Shown: positions 26,401-34,458 of the stretch, piece by piece
Position numbering within the stretch: the first letter of the stretch is position 1
Layout: the number at the start of each line of letters is the position of its first letter
Assembly (NCBI GenBank): GCA_050872785.1
Contig: JBNMHO010000004.1
Location: 1 to 64,000, forward strand
Reading direction: 5' to 3'
Length of the DNA: 64,000 nucleotides
Origin: UBA7862 sp050872785
GTDB lineage: Bacteria > Bacillota > Clostridia > Christensenellales > UBA1242
Translations under genes and position numbers: made by a program
The notes under the pieces: model-generated
Seen by the model: the letters and a program-made list of their open reading frames with translations, nothing else
Database searches by the model: none
What the model was told of the DNA's origin: nothing

Positions 26401-28354
26401 TGTCCGCATCGCCATAGGTTATTGTTCTTTCAGTTGGCGTTATTGTCAAAGTTTTTGGGTTTATTTGCACATGGCAAATCATGGTTTTTGACTCATAGAA
26501 ATCAGCGGAAACTTTTATTACAACTGTGTATGGAATGGCGACTCTATTGCCATTTGAGTCCAGCCCCCATTTGACGTCAACTAAGTTTATATCACTCACA
26601 AATTCCCCGCCGTCAACACTATACATAATTTTTGCACCTGTTGGATTTTGAACGGAAACTGTTGGGTTGTGAGCCTTGCCGTCATATTCAGCGATTATAT
26701 TTTTCTCATCAACAGAAAAATCTATTTCACCTTTAATCTTGCTTTCAACTACCATAGGAAGAACTGAAACATACTCTTGTATAGTTGTGCCGCCAAGTTT
26801 ATATTCACCCCAGCCGCTTGTTCCATTGCCGTTTTTTGTGGTATAAGTTGGGTAAGATATATTTTGTGAGTTGTTGCCAGCATACACACTAGCACCTATT
26901 TCCACTTGCATAAAAACTGCAAAATAGTCACCAGTCAATTCAATTTCGTCAGCGAGGTCGATGTAATAAAAGCCCGTTTGCTGCGAAACAAATTGATACT
27001 CACTGTCCTCTGACACATTGTGATTTCTGACCTTTATGCTTTGTGGAAATTTACTTGCCAAGGTTGTTGATAGTGAGTTCAAGTCGCTTTTTGATATTCC
27101 ACTTGCGATGTAGATATTAAAGTTGCTGGCTGGGTTGTTTGACCTGTAATAGACAAGTTGTTTATCTTTATTATATTCGCTCGTAATTGTGCTGACTGCT
27201 GGCACTTTTATCCTTGAAATATATTGATTTTGATAAACTTCTCTTTCAAAGACATTGGCAAAGACTGTTTTTGTTTGCGTTTGAATATAACTTATTGCAT
27301 AATTCGTGCCAGAAAATACACAGAACTGATTTTTATTGACCGCTCCTTCAACGTCCATTTTATCATAGACGATTATGTCTTCTTCGTTTTCCATTTTGCC
27401 AACACGGACAAAACCACAAACATTGTTTTCAATAGTCTTGTCGTTATACATAACATAAAAGAAGCCGCCACATCCAAAACTTGTTCCATAGGAGTTTTGG
27501 CAAATATATGCACCAACATTGCCTTGACTATCCTCAATAGTGTCGTCCCAGCCGACTATTGTAATTAAGTGATTGGTTGAAGATTTGTCAGTGTTGCAAT
27601 ATGTATTTTTAACATTATCAAAATATGACGCTTGATTCATATAAATTGAGCCAGTGACTGCGCCATAGGTCGTTATATGTTTTTTGATGGAATTTCTAAG
27701 GTCAAGGACATTTTGCTTTGCTGTTTTCTCGTCAACATTGTCGGCATTGTCGTTGAACATAAGTGCAGTTCTTGAAGGAAAATTTATACATTCTTTGGCT
27801 TCATATGGAAAATAAATTCTCTCATTGGACGCAATTTGACTAGCGTAGTAATTTGTGAGGGTTGAACTACTTGACCAATTTTTCTCATTGTTACTTGTTT
27901 CCCAATCTTGTTCCTTAGCAGCACCTTTCCCACGTGTTAGATATTCATATGCAAACTCAAATGCTCCACCGCCCATATTTGCCCCTGAACGGGCTTCAAC
28001 ACAGATGTAATATGCGACATCAGCTTCGGAAAAGTTTAGTTCAAGATTTCTGTCCACAACATTTGTCATTCTTAAAGTTGTTTCAAAGGCGGTCAGCGTT
28101 CCAAATACCCAGCATATTCCCGCCCCACGTTGATTGCCCACTCTGTATGGCAGATGTTCGCTTTGCGTGACGTCAATGCCTTCAATGTCAAACAAAGAAT
28201 AAGACACTGGCAAACTGTCAGCCTCTTGAACTACAACTTGATTTTGAGCATAAGTTTCTTTGTTACTTGTAAGTGTAACACCACACAGCAAACAAGAAAT
28301 GGACAACATGACGCCCAAAATTGTGTATAACAATCTGTGTTTGTTCTTTTGCAT
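23414..28354 (-). CDS. Large papain-family (C1A) cysteine protease surface protein with MBG and InlB repeats
   Basis: 1646 residues. Signal peptide at about 1-36, then a C1A peptidase domain. Gln75 and Cys81 lie in NQRGAGICWVF with the papain Gln-to-Cys spacing, His262 is in NHLITIVGWDD and Asn287 in CQNSYGTSFG; all four catalytic-site residues are present. About five MBG/YDG-type repeats (KTLTITPTERTITYGDAD and similar) span roughly residues 640-1150. InlB-type repeats (RYEFKGWY, ITLYAKW) follow, and then a C-terminal membrane helix (ILYIIIGVVAGLSIIGAVVG) and a basic tail. It is expected to be exported and membrane-anchored, possibly acting on host or neighbour proteins. It starts 19 nt after the ntpD stop, so it is probably transcribed at least partly with the V-ATPase operon. 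Confidence 0.88.
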   Translation of the reverse strand: MQKNKHRLLYTILGVMLSISCLLCGVTLTSNKETYAQNQVVVQEADSLPVSYSLFDIEGIDVTQSEHLPYRVGNQRGAGICWVFGTLTAFETTLRMTNVVDRNLELNFSEADVAYYICVEARSGANMGGGAFEFAYEYLTRGKGAAKEQDWETSNNEKNWSSSSTLTNYYASQIASNERIYFPYEAKECINFPSRTALMFNDNADNVDEKTAKQNVLDLRNSIKKHITTYGAVTGSIYMNQASYFDNVKNTYCNTDKSSTNHLITIVGWDDTIEDSQGNVGAYICQNSYGTSFGCGGFFYVMYNDKTIENNVCGFVRVGKMENEEDIIVYDKMDVEGAVNKNQFCVFSGTNYAISYIQTQTKTVFANVFEREVYQNQYISRIKVPAVSTITSEYNKDKQLVYYRSNNPASNFNIYIASGISKSDLNSLSTTLASKFPQSIKVRNHNVSEDSEYQFVSQQTGFYYIDLADEIELTGDYFAVFMQVEIGASVYAGNNSQNISYPTYTTKNGNGTSGWGEYKLGGTTIQEYVSVLPMVVESKIKGEIDFSVDEKNIIAEYDGKAHNPTVSVQNPTGAKIMYSVDGGEFVSDINLVDVKWGLDSNGNRVAIPYTVVIKVSADFYESKTMICHVQINPKTLTITPTERTITYGDADNQTLTFASSGLIDGEDLYYTGRLQRQPGTNVGKYAITMGDFKLAKRGNFNPSNYTLVFDETKMFTIEPKTLSVSVGTNRKYYGESDPELTYKITGAVNGEVPKGEFYFERPENENVGNYRYSLTSESKLIDNQATGFYANNYTFKITAGSILRINKRIVTLRFDKQFSKSVGEDDPEFSFTLENVLSGEEAKYTGVLSREVGESVGHYKILKGTFAFENGTDGKFLANNYAFKLEEAYFYITNGTLDAYSYVSSKTTTYDATEHFVDIFAGESMSVRYCLGESFVEEESSLEPIGRTHVGKTTLTLKFSMKDYDDSFATVYIEILPAKLYITPKSRQVMSYGDKDYTIDFTYSGNLAGETPNFEGKLAKADGSDVGTYDILLSTLQLADSDTLRKDDYQIELSGDVKFQIQKRELKIVPTKNISKNYGKTDPEFPFVLSNIVEGDEVTYLGRLSRKTGEEVGLYKYTIGSVILADEWTKNYVISEDIDGSFIIFEAIIKIKLLDMTAYYGELDLNFKYEFLDGTEDNFASSDNVKSVIEFICNDANGKPISNTTRKNSTGYTISARSKNPNYIVTATDGIYTIAYRLCIVTFKYLNQIETQQVMQFEKLNSPKINTNVAGYVFVGWQVGSETVDISTYEVTSDVTLVGGYRLITYTITYNSASGEMPVEYRTTFDVTTGTFYLPVPTKNRYEFKGWYNNSSFSGTALEKIEQGTAEDITLYAKWRGENCTISSSQVSEKFKVRGTGNVEYGTNRIFYVDLQSGYSKARFDIKVYLIWADGEREQVYYSVDSYNYIGLNPGDDPVTNLQYSVFVRDSFEVEVENVSINVYKIKYFVGNKLFTTMELQHGLDLPEEMIPEVPEKEHYTQTPAVWDEPVIQNIRNDKTIHAVYTPDVYKVTFKFEDGQTVTEDVTYGTICSTDKLKEIYELKFMEYFEFDVPLDDITEDTTINVKIVSNRKILYIIIGVVAGLSIIGAVVGVLIRKKRHRFNWWSYNK

Positions 28355-28373
28355 AATTTTCCTCTTTTAAATT

Positions 28374-28994
28374 TTATTTTATCATCGACTTAACTTTAAG
28401 CAATCTAATTTTGCTTGTTCTTTCTTGTTCGTCAATTTTCATTGATATATATTTTATCGTTTCCTCAAGTTGTGGAATCATAACAAACTCAAGGGCGTTT
28501 ACTCGTCTTTTCGTGTGTTCAATTTCAAAACTCAAAATTTGACACGTTTTTTCAACCTCCGCAAGTCGCAATAGGTCTGGCATAACTTCATAAAGCATTT
28601 GTGTTGGTTTGTCAAAAAGCGAATTGCTACCCACCATTGAATATGGGCTTGACACGTCAGACTTTGACGCAACAGAAATATTTGGAACAGATATATTCAT
28701 AAGCGAACGAGTCCCATAATCTGCCGAAAAATTTTTAACTGGCAGCATAAAATGCTCCATTGTTTCTGCATTTGAAAGATATGATTTTGCAAAGCAAAAG
28801 TTTGAAAATATAAGTCTTAGTTTGCCCTCAATTTGTTTTCTTAAAGAGTAGTTTTGTTTGACAAGCAAAGTGTATTTTTTAATCAATTCATCACACTTAT
28901 CTTTCAGCATTTTATGCCCACGCTTTGCCACAACAAGCCTAGATTTAAGCGTTTTGAGTTGTATTCGAGTTGGGTTGACATTCATTCTTGCCAT
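28374..28994 (-). CDS. ntpD: V-type ATPase subunit D
   Basis: 206 residues. The start MARMNVNPTRIQLKTLKSRL and the long N- and C-terminal helices are typical of subunit D, the central rotor shaft coupling the A3B3 head to the membrane ring. It follows ntpB by 20 nt. Confidence 0.95.
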   Translation of the reverse strand: MARMNVNPTRIQLKTLKSRLVVAKRGHKMLKDKCDELIKKYTLLVKQNYSLRKQIEGKLRLIFSNFCFAKSYLSNAETMEHFMLPVKNFSADYGTRSLMNISVPNISVASKSDVSSPYSMVGSNSLFDKPTQMLYEVMPDLLRLAEVEKTCQILSFEIEHTKRRVNALEFVMIPQLEETIKYISMKIDEQERTSKIRLLKVKSMIK

Positions 28995-29014
28995 TCAAAA
29001 CATTCTCCTTTTAA

Positions 29015-30382
29015 TTAGTTTTTTGAAAGGTATTTTTTGATATGCTCTGGTTTAATTCGTTTTAATTCTTCTTCTGGCAAAATTTTAAGCAATTTCCAGC
29101 CTAAATTAAGTGTTTGTTCAATCGTTCTATTTTCGTCACTGTGTTGTGACACAAACTCTTTTTCAAACTGGGTTGCAAACTGTGCATAAATTTTGTCCGT
29201 TTCGCTCAAAGCACCTTCGCCAAGGACTGTTGCAAGTTCTTTTGCTTCTTTTCCCTTTGCATAACTTGAAAACAGTTGGTTTGCAAGGTCGCTATGATCC
29301 TCACGAGTTTTGCCCGCTCCGATGCCTTTGTCTTTCAGTCTTGAGAGGCTTGGAAGCACATCAATAGGTGGCATAATTCCCTTGTTTTGAAGTTCACGAG
29401 AAAGAATTATTTGCCCTTCTGTTATATATCCCGTTAGGTCTGGAATAGGGTGAGTTTTGTCGTCTTCGGGCATTGTTAAAATTGGAATTTGAGTTATTGA
29501 CCCCTTTTTATCCTTTATTCTGCCCGCTCTCTCAAAAAGCGAAGCAAAGTCAGAATACATATATCCAGGATATCCCCGTCTTCCTGGAACTTCCTTTTTG
29601 GCGGAAGCAAGTTCTCGCAAGGCTTCAGCGTAGTTTGTCATGTCTGTTAAAATGCAAAGCACATGCATGCCAAGGTCAAAGGCAAGATATTCTGCACAAC
29701 TGAGTGCCATTCGTGGCGTTGCAATTCGCTCTATGGCGGGCTCGTTGGCATAGTTTACAAACATAACAGTTCTTTCAATGGCTCCGCTGTCGCAAAAACT
29801 CTTTTTAAAAAATTCAGATTCTTCATATGTTATGCCCATTGCACAAAATACAACGGCAAATTTGTCTTGTTTGCCAAGGACTTTTGCTTGACTGGCGATT
29901 TGCGCCGACAGACTTGCGTGGCTCAGCCCACTCATTGAAAACACTGGCAACTTTTGCCCACGGACAAGGGTGTTAAGCCCGTCTATTGCTGAAATGCCCG
30001 TTTGGATAAACTCATTTGGATAATCTCTTGCTGTTGGGTTTATTGGCTCACCATTTATGTCAATTTGCTTTTGTGGGATAATTTCTGCCCCGCCATCACG
30101 AGGTCTGCCCAAGCCGTCAAAAATACGTCCTAGCATGTCTTCAGAAACATTAAGCCTAAGTCCATGACCCAAAAATCTCACTTTACTTTTGGAAATGGAA
30201 AGCCCTTGTGAACTTTCAAACAACTGCACTACAGCCTTGTCATTTTCCACTTGAAGAACTTTTCCTAGTCTTGTGCTGTCATTTGATACAATTTCCACCA
30301 GTTCATCATATTTTGCCCCTTCAACGCCGTCAACAAGCATAAGAGGTCCCACAATTTCTTTTATGGTCTTATATTCTTTCAT
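29015..30382 (-). CDS. ntpB: V-type ATPase subunit B
   Basis: 455 residues, the non-catalytic head subunit. It starts MKEYKTIKEIVGPLMLVDGV and contains GRIFDGLGRPRDGG, GLNTLVRGQKLPVFSMSGL in place of an active Walker A, and VPGRRGYPGYMYSDFASLFERAGR. It alternates with subunit A in the A3B3 hexamer. Its first codons overlap the end of ntpA by 4 nt. Confidence 0.97.
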   Translation of the reverse strand: MKEYKTIKEIVGPLMLVDGVEGAKYDELVEIVSNDSTRLGKVLQVENDKAVVQLFESSQGLSISKSKVRFLGHGLRLNVSEDMLGRIFDGLGRPRDGGAEIIPQKQIDINGEPINPTARDYPNEFIQTGISAIDGLNTLVRGQKLPVFSMSGLSHASLSAQIASQAKVLGKQDKFAVVFCAMGITYEESEFFKKSFCDSGAIERTVMFVNYANEPAIERIATPRMALSCAEYLAFDLGMHVLCILTDMTNYAEALRELASAKKEVPGRRGYPGYMYSDFASLFERAGRIKDKKGSITQIPILTMPEDDKTHPIPDLTGYITEGQIILSRELQNKGIMPPIDVLPSLSRLKDKGIGAGKTREDHSDLANQLFSSYAKGKEAKELATVLGEGALSETDKIYAQFATQFEKEFVSQHSDENRTIEQTLNLGWKLLKILPEEELKRIKPEHIKKYLSKN

Positions 30383-32145
30383 ATTTCATCATCTCCCATG
30401 CTATACAGTGCTTTAAGTTGACTTAAGAGTTCTCGTTTTATTATTTCAAACTCACCAAGAGAATTTTCGTCAATATATTTTGCACGTGCGATTTTTTGCT
30501 TTGCTCTCATGGACAAAAGTTCGTTTATGCCAATGCCGTCAGAAATTGCCTTCATGCAACTGTCATAATAAAGTTTTATGACTTCAAGCATTTTGCATTG
30601 TTTTTTAAGTGAAGAATAGGTGTCCACTGGGTCAAAAGCGTTTTGGTGCAAAAAATCTTCCCTTATCATTTTTGCCACATCAAGAGTTAGTCTATCTTTG
30701 CTTGAAAGAGAGTCTGCCCCTACGAGTCTTATAATTTCAAGAAGCGAACCTTCTTCTTGAAGGATATTCATAACAAAAGCCTTAAGCCCCGCAAAATTTG
30801 TAGAAACATTATTTTCAAACCAAGGTGCAAGTTGAGTGGAGTAAAGCGAATAACTTTGGAGCCAGTCGATTGCTGGGAAGTGTCTTTTGTATGCAAGGCT
30901 TGAACTTAGCCCCCAGAAAGTTTTAACAACACGCAAAGTTGCTTGCGACACAGGTTCACTTAGGTCACCCCCCGGAGGTGACACCGCTCCAATAACTGTG
31001 ACAGAGCCTTTTCTGGGTTTTGTCCCAAGGGTTTCCACAAGCCCTGCTCTTTCATAGAACTCTGCCAGTCTGCTGGACAAATATGCTGGATATCCTTCGT
31101 CCCCCGGCATTTCTTCAAGTCGTCCGCTCATTTCTCTTAATGCTTCTGCCCAGCGAGATGTGGAGTCTGCCATAAGAGCAACATTATATCCCATATCACG
31201 AAAATATTCTGCAATAGTTATTCCAGTGTAAATTGACGCTTCCCTTGCAGACACTGGCATATCCGAAGTGTTTGCAATAAGAATTGTTCGTTTTATAAGT
31301 GGCTGTTTTGTCTTTGGGTCAAGAAGTGTTGGAAATTCATTCATAACGTCTGTCATTTCGTTTCCACGTTCGCCGCAGCCAATGTAAACAATGATATCCG
31401 CATCAGCCCATTTTGCAAGTTGATGTTGAACAATAGTTTTTCCACTGCCGAATGGCCCCGGAACACCCGCAACACCGCCCCTTGCTATTGGGAAAAGTGC
31501 ATCAATAACCCTTTGACCAGTGACCATTGGCTCCACAAGTGGAAGCTTTTTTGCATATGGTCTATTTCGTCTTATGGCACACTTTTGAAGCATTTGAATA
31601 TTAAAAGTCTTGTTTCCATTTTTCAAAACAGCAACTATGTCGTCAATTTTGAAGTCGCCTTCTTCAATTTTTTCAACAACACCGCTTGCTCCTTGTGGCA
31701 CGAGAATTTTGTGTCTTATGGCTATTGTTTCATCAACATATCCCAGTTCGTCACCGCTTTCAAGACTTTCACCCACTTTGCAAGCTGGATAAAAATGCCA
31801 AAATTTTGTCCTATCAAGCGAGTTTGCTTGCATGCCACGAACAATTCTATTTCCAAACTTTTCTCTCAGTTCGTCAAGCGGTCTTTGTATGCCGTCAAAA
31901 ATTCTTCCTACAATGCCAGGCGCAAGTTCCACAGACAATGGCTCGCCCGTTGACACAACTTCTTCCCCAACAGAAAGCATTGATGTATCTTCATACACTT
32001 GAATGGAGGCTATGCCATTTCTCATTTCTATAATTTCGCCCGTAAGCATAAGTTTGCCTATTTTCACCACATCAAAAAGCCGACAATCTTGCATATTATC
32101 TGCTTGAACTAGTGGTCCTGACACTTTGACAATTTTACCCTTCAT
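30379..32145 (-). CDS. ntpA: V-type ATPase catalytic subunit A
   Basis: 588 residues from the ATG at 32145, which has a strong GGAGGAG upstream; the longer frame from 32178 is unsupported. Walker A is PGPFGSGKTIVQHQLAKWAD, preceded by the V/A-type non-homologous insertion. ALMADSTSRWAEALREMSGR and SPPGGDLSEPVSQATLR are diagnostic of subunit A. It binds and hydrolyses ATP at the A/B interface. Confidence 0.97.
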   Translation of the reverse strand: MKGKIVKVSGPLVQADNMQDCRLFDVVKIGKLMLTGEIIEMRNGIASIQVYEDTSMLSVGEEVVSTGEPLSVELAPGIVGRIFDGIQRPLDELREKFGNRIVRGMQANSLDRTKFWHFYPACKVGESLESGDELGYVDETIAIRHKILVPQGASGVVEKIEEGDFKIDDIVAVLKNGNKTFNIQMLQKCAIRRNRPYAKKLPLVEPMVTGQRVIDALFPIARGGVAGVPGPFGSGKTIVQHQLAKWADADIIVYIGCGERGNEMTDVMNEFPTLLDPKTKQPLIKRTILIANTSDMPVSAREASIYTGITIAEYFRDMGYNVALMADSTSRWAEALREMSGRLEEMPGDEGYPAYLSSRLAEFYERAGLVETLGTKPRKGSVTVIGAVSPPGGDLSEPVSQATLRVVKTFWGLSSSLAYKRHFPAIDWLQSYSLYSTQLAPWFENNVSTNFAGLKAFVMNILQEEGSLLEIIRLVGADSLSSKDRLTLDVAKMIREDFLHQNAFDPVDTYSSLKKQCKMLEVIKLYYDSCMKAISDGIGINELLSMRAKQKIARAKYIDENSLGEFEIIKRELLSQLKALYSMGDDEI

Positions 32146-32467
32146 TTTTCTCCTCCTCAAGCATAATTTTGGCACCAATAGCCCGCTCCATATCCGTCAC
32201 AATTTTCCCCAGCGCATATGGGTTTTCTTCATCTCTGTTTGGCACAACAAGAATAACGGGGTAAGCAGAAGTTCTTGTTTGCTCAATCAAGTCTTCGCAC
32301 AGTTTTGCATAGTTTATTTGAATTAAAATAACTTTGTAGTTTGAAATGAGTTTGCTCAGAGTGGCTCTGATTTTATCTCTCCCCGTTGGAGAAAAAACAT
32401 CACAGCCAATCGCCTTAAAGAGCATAATCATGTCTTTACTCCCCAAAATTGCAATTTTATCTTCCAT
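32135..32467 (-). CDS. ntpG: V-type ATPase subunit F
   Basis: 110 residues from the ATG at 32467, chosen for GGAG just upstream. It starts MEDKIAILGSKDMIMLFKAI and shows the Rossmann-like pattern of subunit F, which docks onto the D shaft. The end overlaps the ntpA start by 11 nt. Symbol follows the Enterococcus operon. Confidence 0.9.
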   Translation of the reverse strand: MEDKIAILGSKDMIMLFKAIGCDVFSPTGRDKIRATLSKLISNYKVILIQINYAKLCEDLIEQTRTSAYPVILVVPNRDEENPYALGKIVTDMERAIGAKIMLEEEKNEG

Positions 32468-32468
32468 T

Positions 32469-33404
32469 TCAATCTCCAAGTAGCATTTGCTTTGCCTTAT
32501 CCGCAATGTTATTTCTAACAAAAAGCAAACACATTCTACAGTTTTTAATTTCCGCTAACTTTTTCAAAACATAATACACAAATTGTGCTGGACTATCCAT
32601 ATCAAATCTCAATGGCTCACAATATTTGAGTAGCAACATATTTTGCTCTTTTTCAAACTTAATAAGCGCCTTATCCTTGCTTTCAAAAACAAGTTCCGCC
32701 ATATTTTTAAGCAGTTTATTCTCAACCTGCCCCACACAAAATTTATCTTTTCCAAAAATTCCTTGCAGTGTTTTTTTATTTAAAAACCCACATACAACAA
32801 GGCTCTTTTCAAAATTTAATTCATCTTTCGCCCTAAGGCAAACGGATAAGTTTTGTTTATCACATTCAAGTTTTACAAGGTCACAGAGGAGTCCTTTTTT
32901 AAACATTTCTCGCATAATTTTATACTTATTTTGCTTGAAATATCTATCCAGTTCTTCAGCCCCACTTTCTGGTGTAAAATTCTCAAACAAAGTCTTTATG
33001 GCTGCGGCAACGCTTTTTTCAAATATAGAGAAATCTCTTTTTGCCACAAAACTTGCCATTCTTTTGTTATCACAAAAGTCGTAATTTTGAACATAATTTT
33101 CCCAATCTATTCCAACAAGTTGAGCCTTGCAAATTGTGGATAAATTGTCAGAAATGAGTGGGAAAATGAAGAAATTTTTGACCATTTCATTTGGAGAATC
33201 ATTTGACACAAATTCAAAGAGTTTTCTCTCTTCCATATCCAGATACTCGTCAACGTTTGCGTCATCGCTTAGACGGAAGGCATTTCTGAGCAAATTTTCC
33301 GCATCTAGAGAATTGCTGCAAGATAGCACACTTGCATAGAAATCTTTTGGCAAAAGTCGTGCTTCATTTACGCTTACAACGCCAGATGAATAAAGATAAC
33401 TCAT
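32469..33404 (-). CDS. ntpC: V-type ATPase subunit C
   Basis: 311 residues, mostly helical; divergent, but consistent with subunit C (YLYSSGVVSVNEARLLPKD at the start and three repeated helical lobes). Subunit C is the socket joining the central rotor to the K ring. Its place between ntpE and the F subunit gene is canonical. Confidence 0.85.
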   Translation of the reverse strand: MSYLYSSGVVSVNEARLLPKDFYASVLSCSNSLDAENLLRNAFRLSDDANVDEYLDMEERKLFEFVSNDSPNEMVKNFFIFPLISDNLSTICKAQLVGIDWENYVQNYDFCDNKRMASFVAKRDFSIFEKSVAAAIKTLFENFTPESGAEELDRYFKQNKYKIMREMFKKGLLCDLVKLECDKQNLSVCLRAKDELNFEKSLVVCGFLNKKTLQGIFGKDKFCVGQVENKLLKNMAELVFESKDKALIKFEKEQNMLLLKYCEPLRFDMDSPAQFVYYVLKKLAEIKNCRMCLLFVRNNIADKAKQMLLGD

Positions 33405-33427
33405 ATTTCCTCCCGCTTTATCGACTT

Positions 33428-33985
33428 TTAAAATAACAATTCTGAAATCTCTTTTAAGTTGTTTCCAATATAATCTTCAACAAGTGTTTCAAAAAGCAAA
33501 TTTTTATCACACTTTTCGCCACACAAAAATAATCCCTCTTTTTCGCCTGCTTTAACTTCAAGCGAAAGTTTTTTGACTGACGGAAGCGACAAAATGTCAT
33601 TTTCTGTTAGGCTATTACATTTCCAAAAAACAGTGTCGCCGCTTTCTGCATTTTTCTTCAAAAGACCTTCAAAAAAATTCTTTGCTTGCGTCTTCCCCAT
33701 GTTGCAAAGTTCCAAAACCGCCTCATTTTTTATCTTTTCAAGCAATTTTGTTTTGCTTTTAAGCTCCACTTTCTTACATTCGATTTTGGCACTTACATCT
33801 GTGGCAGAAGAAATTTCTTTTTCTTTTTGTTTCAACCTTTTTGAAGTTTCCCCGCTTTTTTCTTTTTGCCAAGAAAGTTCTTCTCGTTGCATTTTTGCCG
33901 CTTGCTTTTCGGCGGCGTCCACGATGTCCTCTGCTTGAATTTTTGCGTCAGTCAATATTCTATCAACAATCAAATCACCTTGCAT
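33428..33985 (-). CDS. ntpE: V-type ATPase subunit E
   Basis: 185 residues from the ATG at 33985, preceded by AAGGGG; the frame open to 34048 overlaps ntpK without support. The N-terminal half is a long charged coiled coil (ILTDAKIQAEDIVDAAEKQA) and the C-terminal part a small globular domain, as in the peripheral stalk subunit E. Confidence 0.85.
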   Translation of the reverse strand: MQGDLIVDRILTDAKIQAEDIVDAAEKQAAKMQREELSWQKEKSGETSKRLKQKEKEISSATDVSAKIECKKVELKSKTKLLEKIKNEAVLELCNMGKTQAKNFFEGLLKKNAESGDTVFWKCNSLTENDILSLPSVKKLSLEVKAGEKEGLFLCGEKCDKNLLFETLVEDYIGNNLKEISELLF

Positions 33986-33995
33986 ACTTGTCCCC

Positions 33996-34439
33996 TTATG
34001 GCAAAAGAAGTAGCGACACGACAAGTGACAAAATGGCGTAAGTTTCAATCATTGCTGGGAAAAGAATAAGTTTGCCCGACAAAGTGTCTTTTTTAGCAAC
34101 GGCTTGGATACAACTTGCAGATGTTTTGCCTTGAAGAACTGGTGTCAAAAGCCCTGTGACAGTTAGTGGAAGTGACGCCAAAAGAATATTTAGCCCCGTT
34201 GCAAGACTTATGCCCATTGTGCAACTGCTTGAAGCAACAATAGCAAACACAAAGCCATAAATACCTTGCGTTGCTGGAAGGACAACAAGCACCAAAAGTT
34301 TGCTAAACTTCTTTGAGTCTTCGCTCAAAACACCCGCCGCAGTTTGCCCCGTTTTGGTTAGCCCTATAGCTGACCCCATTCCACACAAAAATACACATAA
34401 CACAAGCCCCGCTAGTCCAATTACAAATCCCCATTCCAT
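33996..34439 (-). CDS. ntpK: V-type ATPase subunit K (membrane rotor ring)
   Basis: 147 residues, four transmembrane helices from two fused hairpins. The ion-binding glutamate is in AMIETYAILS (Glu132). Thr57-Gln58 of LPATQGIYG and Gln112 of CIQAV correspond to the polar ligands known in sodium-translocating NtpK. Coupling to sodium ions is therefore likely, but this is inference from the motif. Confidence 0.93.
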   Translation of the reverse strand: MEWGFVIGLAGLVLCVFLCGMGSAIGLTKTGQTAAGVLSEDSKKFSKLLVLVVLPATQGIYGFVFAIVASSSCTMGISLATGLNILLASLPLTVTGLLTPVLQGKTSASCIQAVAKKDTLSGKLILFPAMIETYAILSLVVSLLLLP

Positions 34440-34458
34440 AACATTTTTCCTCCTTTAA

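Noticed and set aside
23414..28354. MBG/InlB repeats as DNA tandem repeats
   Set aside because: The repeats are seen at protein level only; the nucleotide sequence has diverged and shows no direct tandem array.
30964..30973. Run of six C in ntpA as a further phase-variation tract
   Set aside because: Short, lies in the conserved SPPGGD motif and lacks the flanks shared by the three long tracts.
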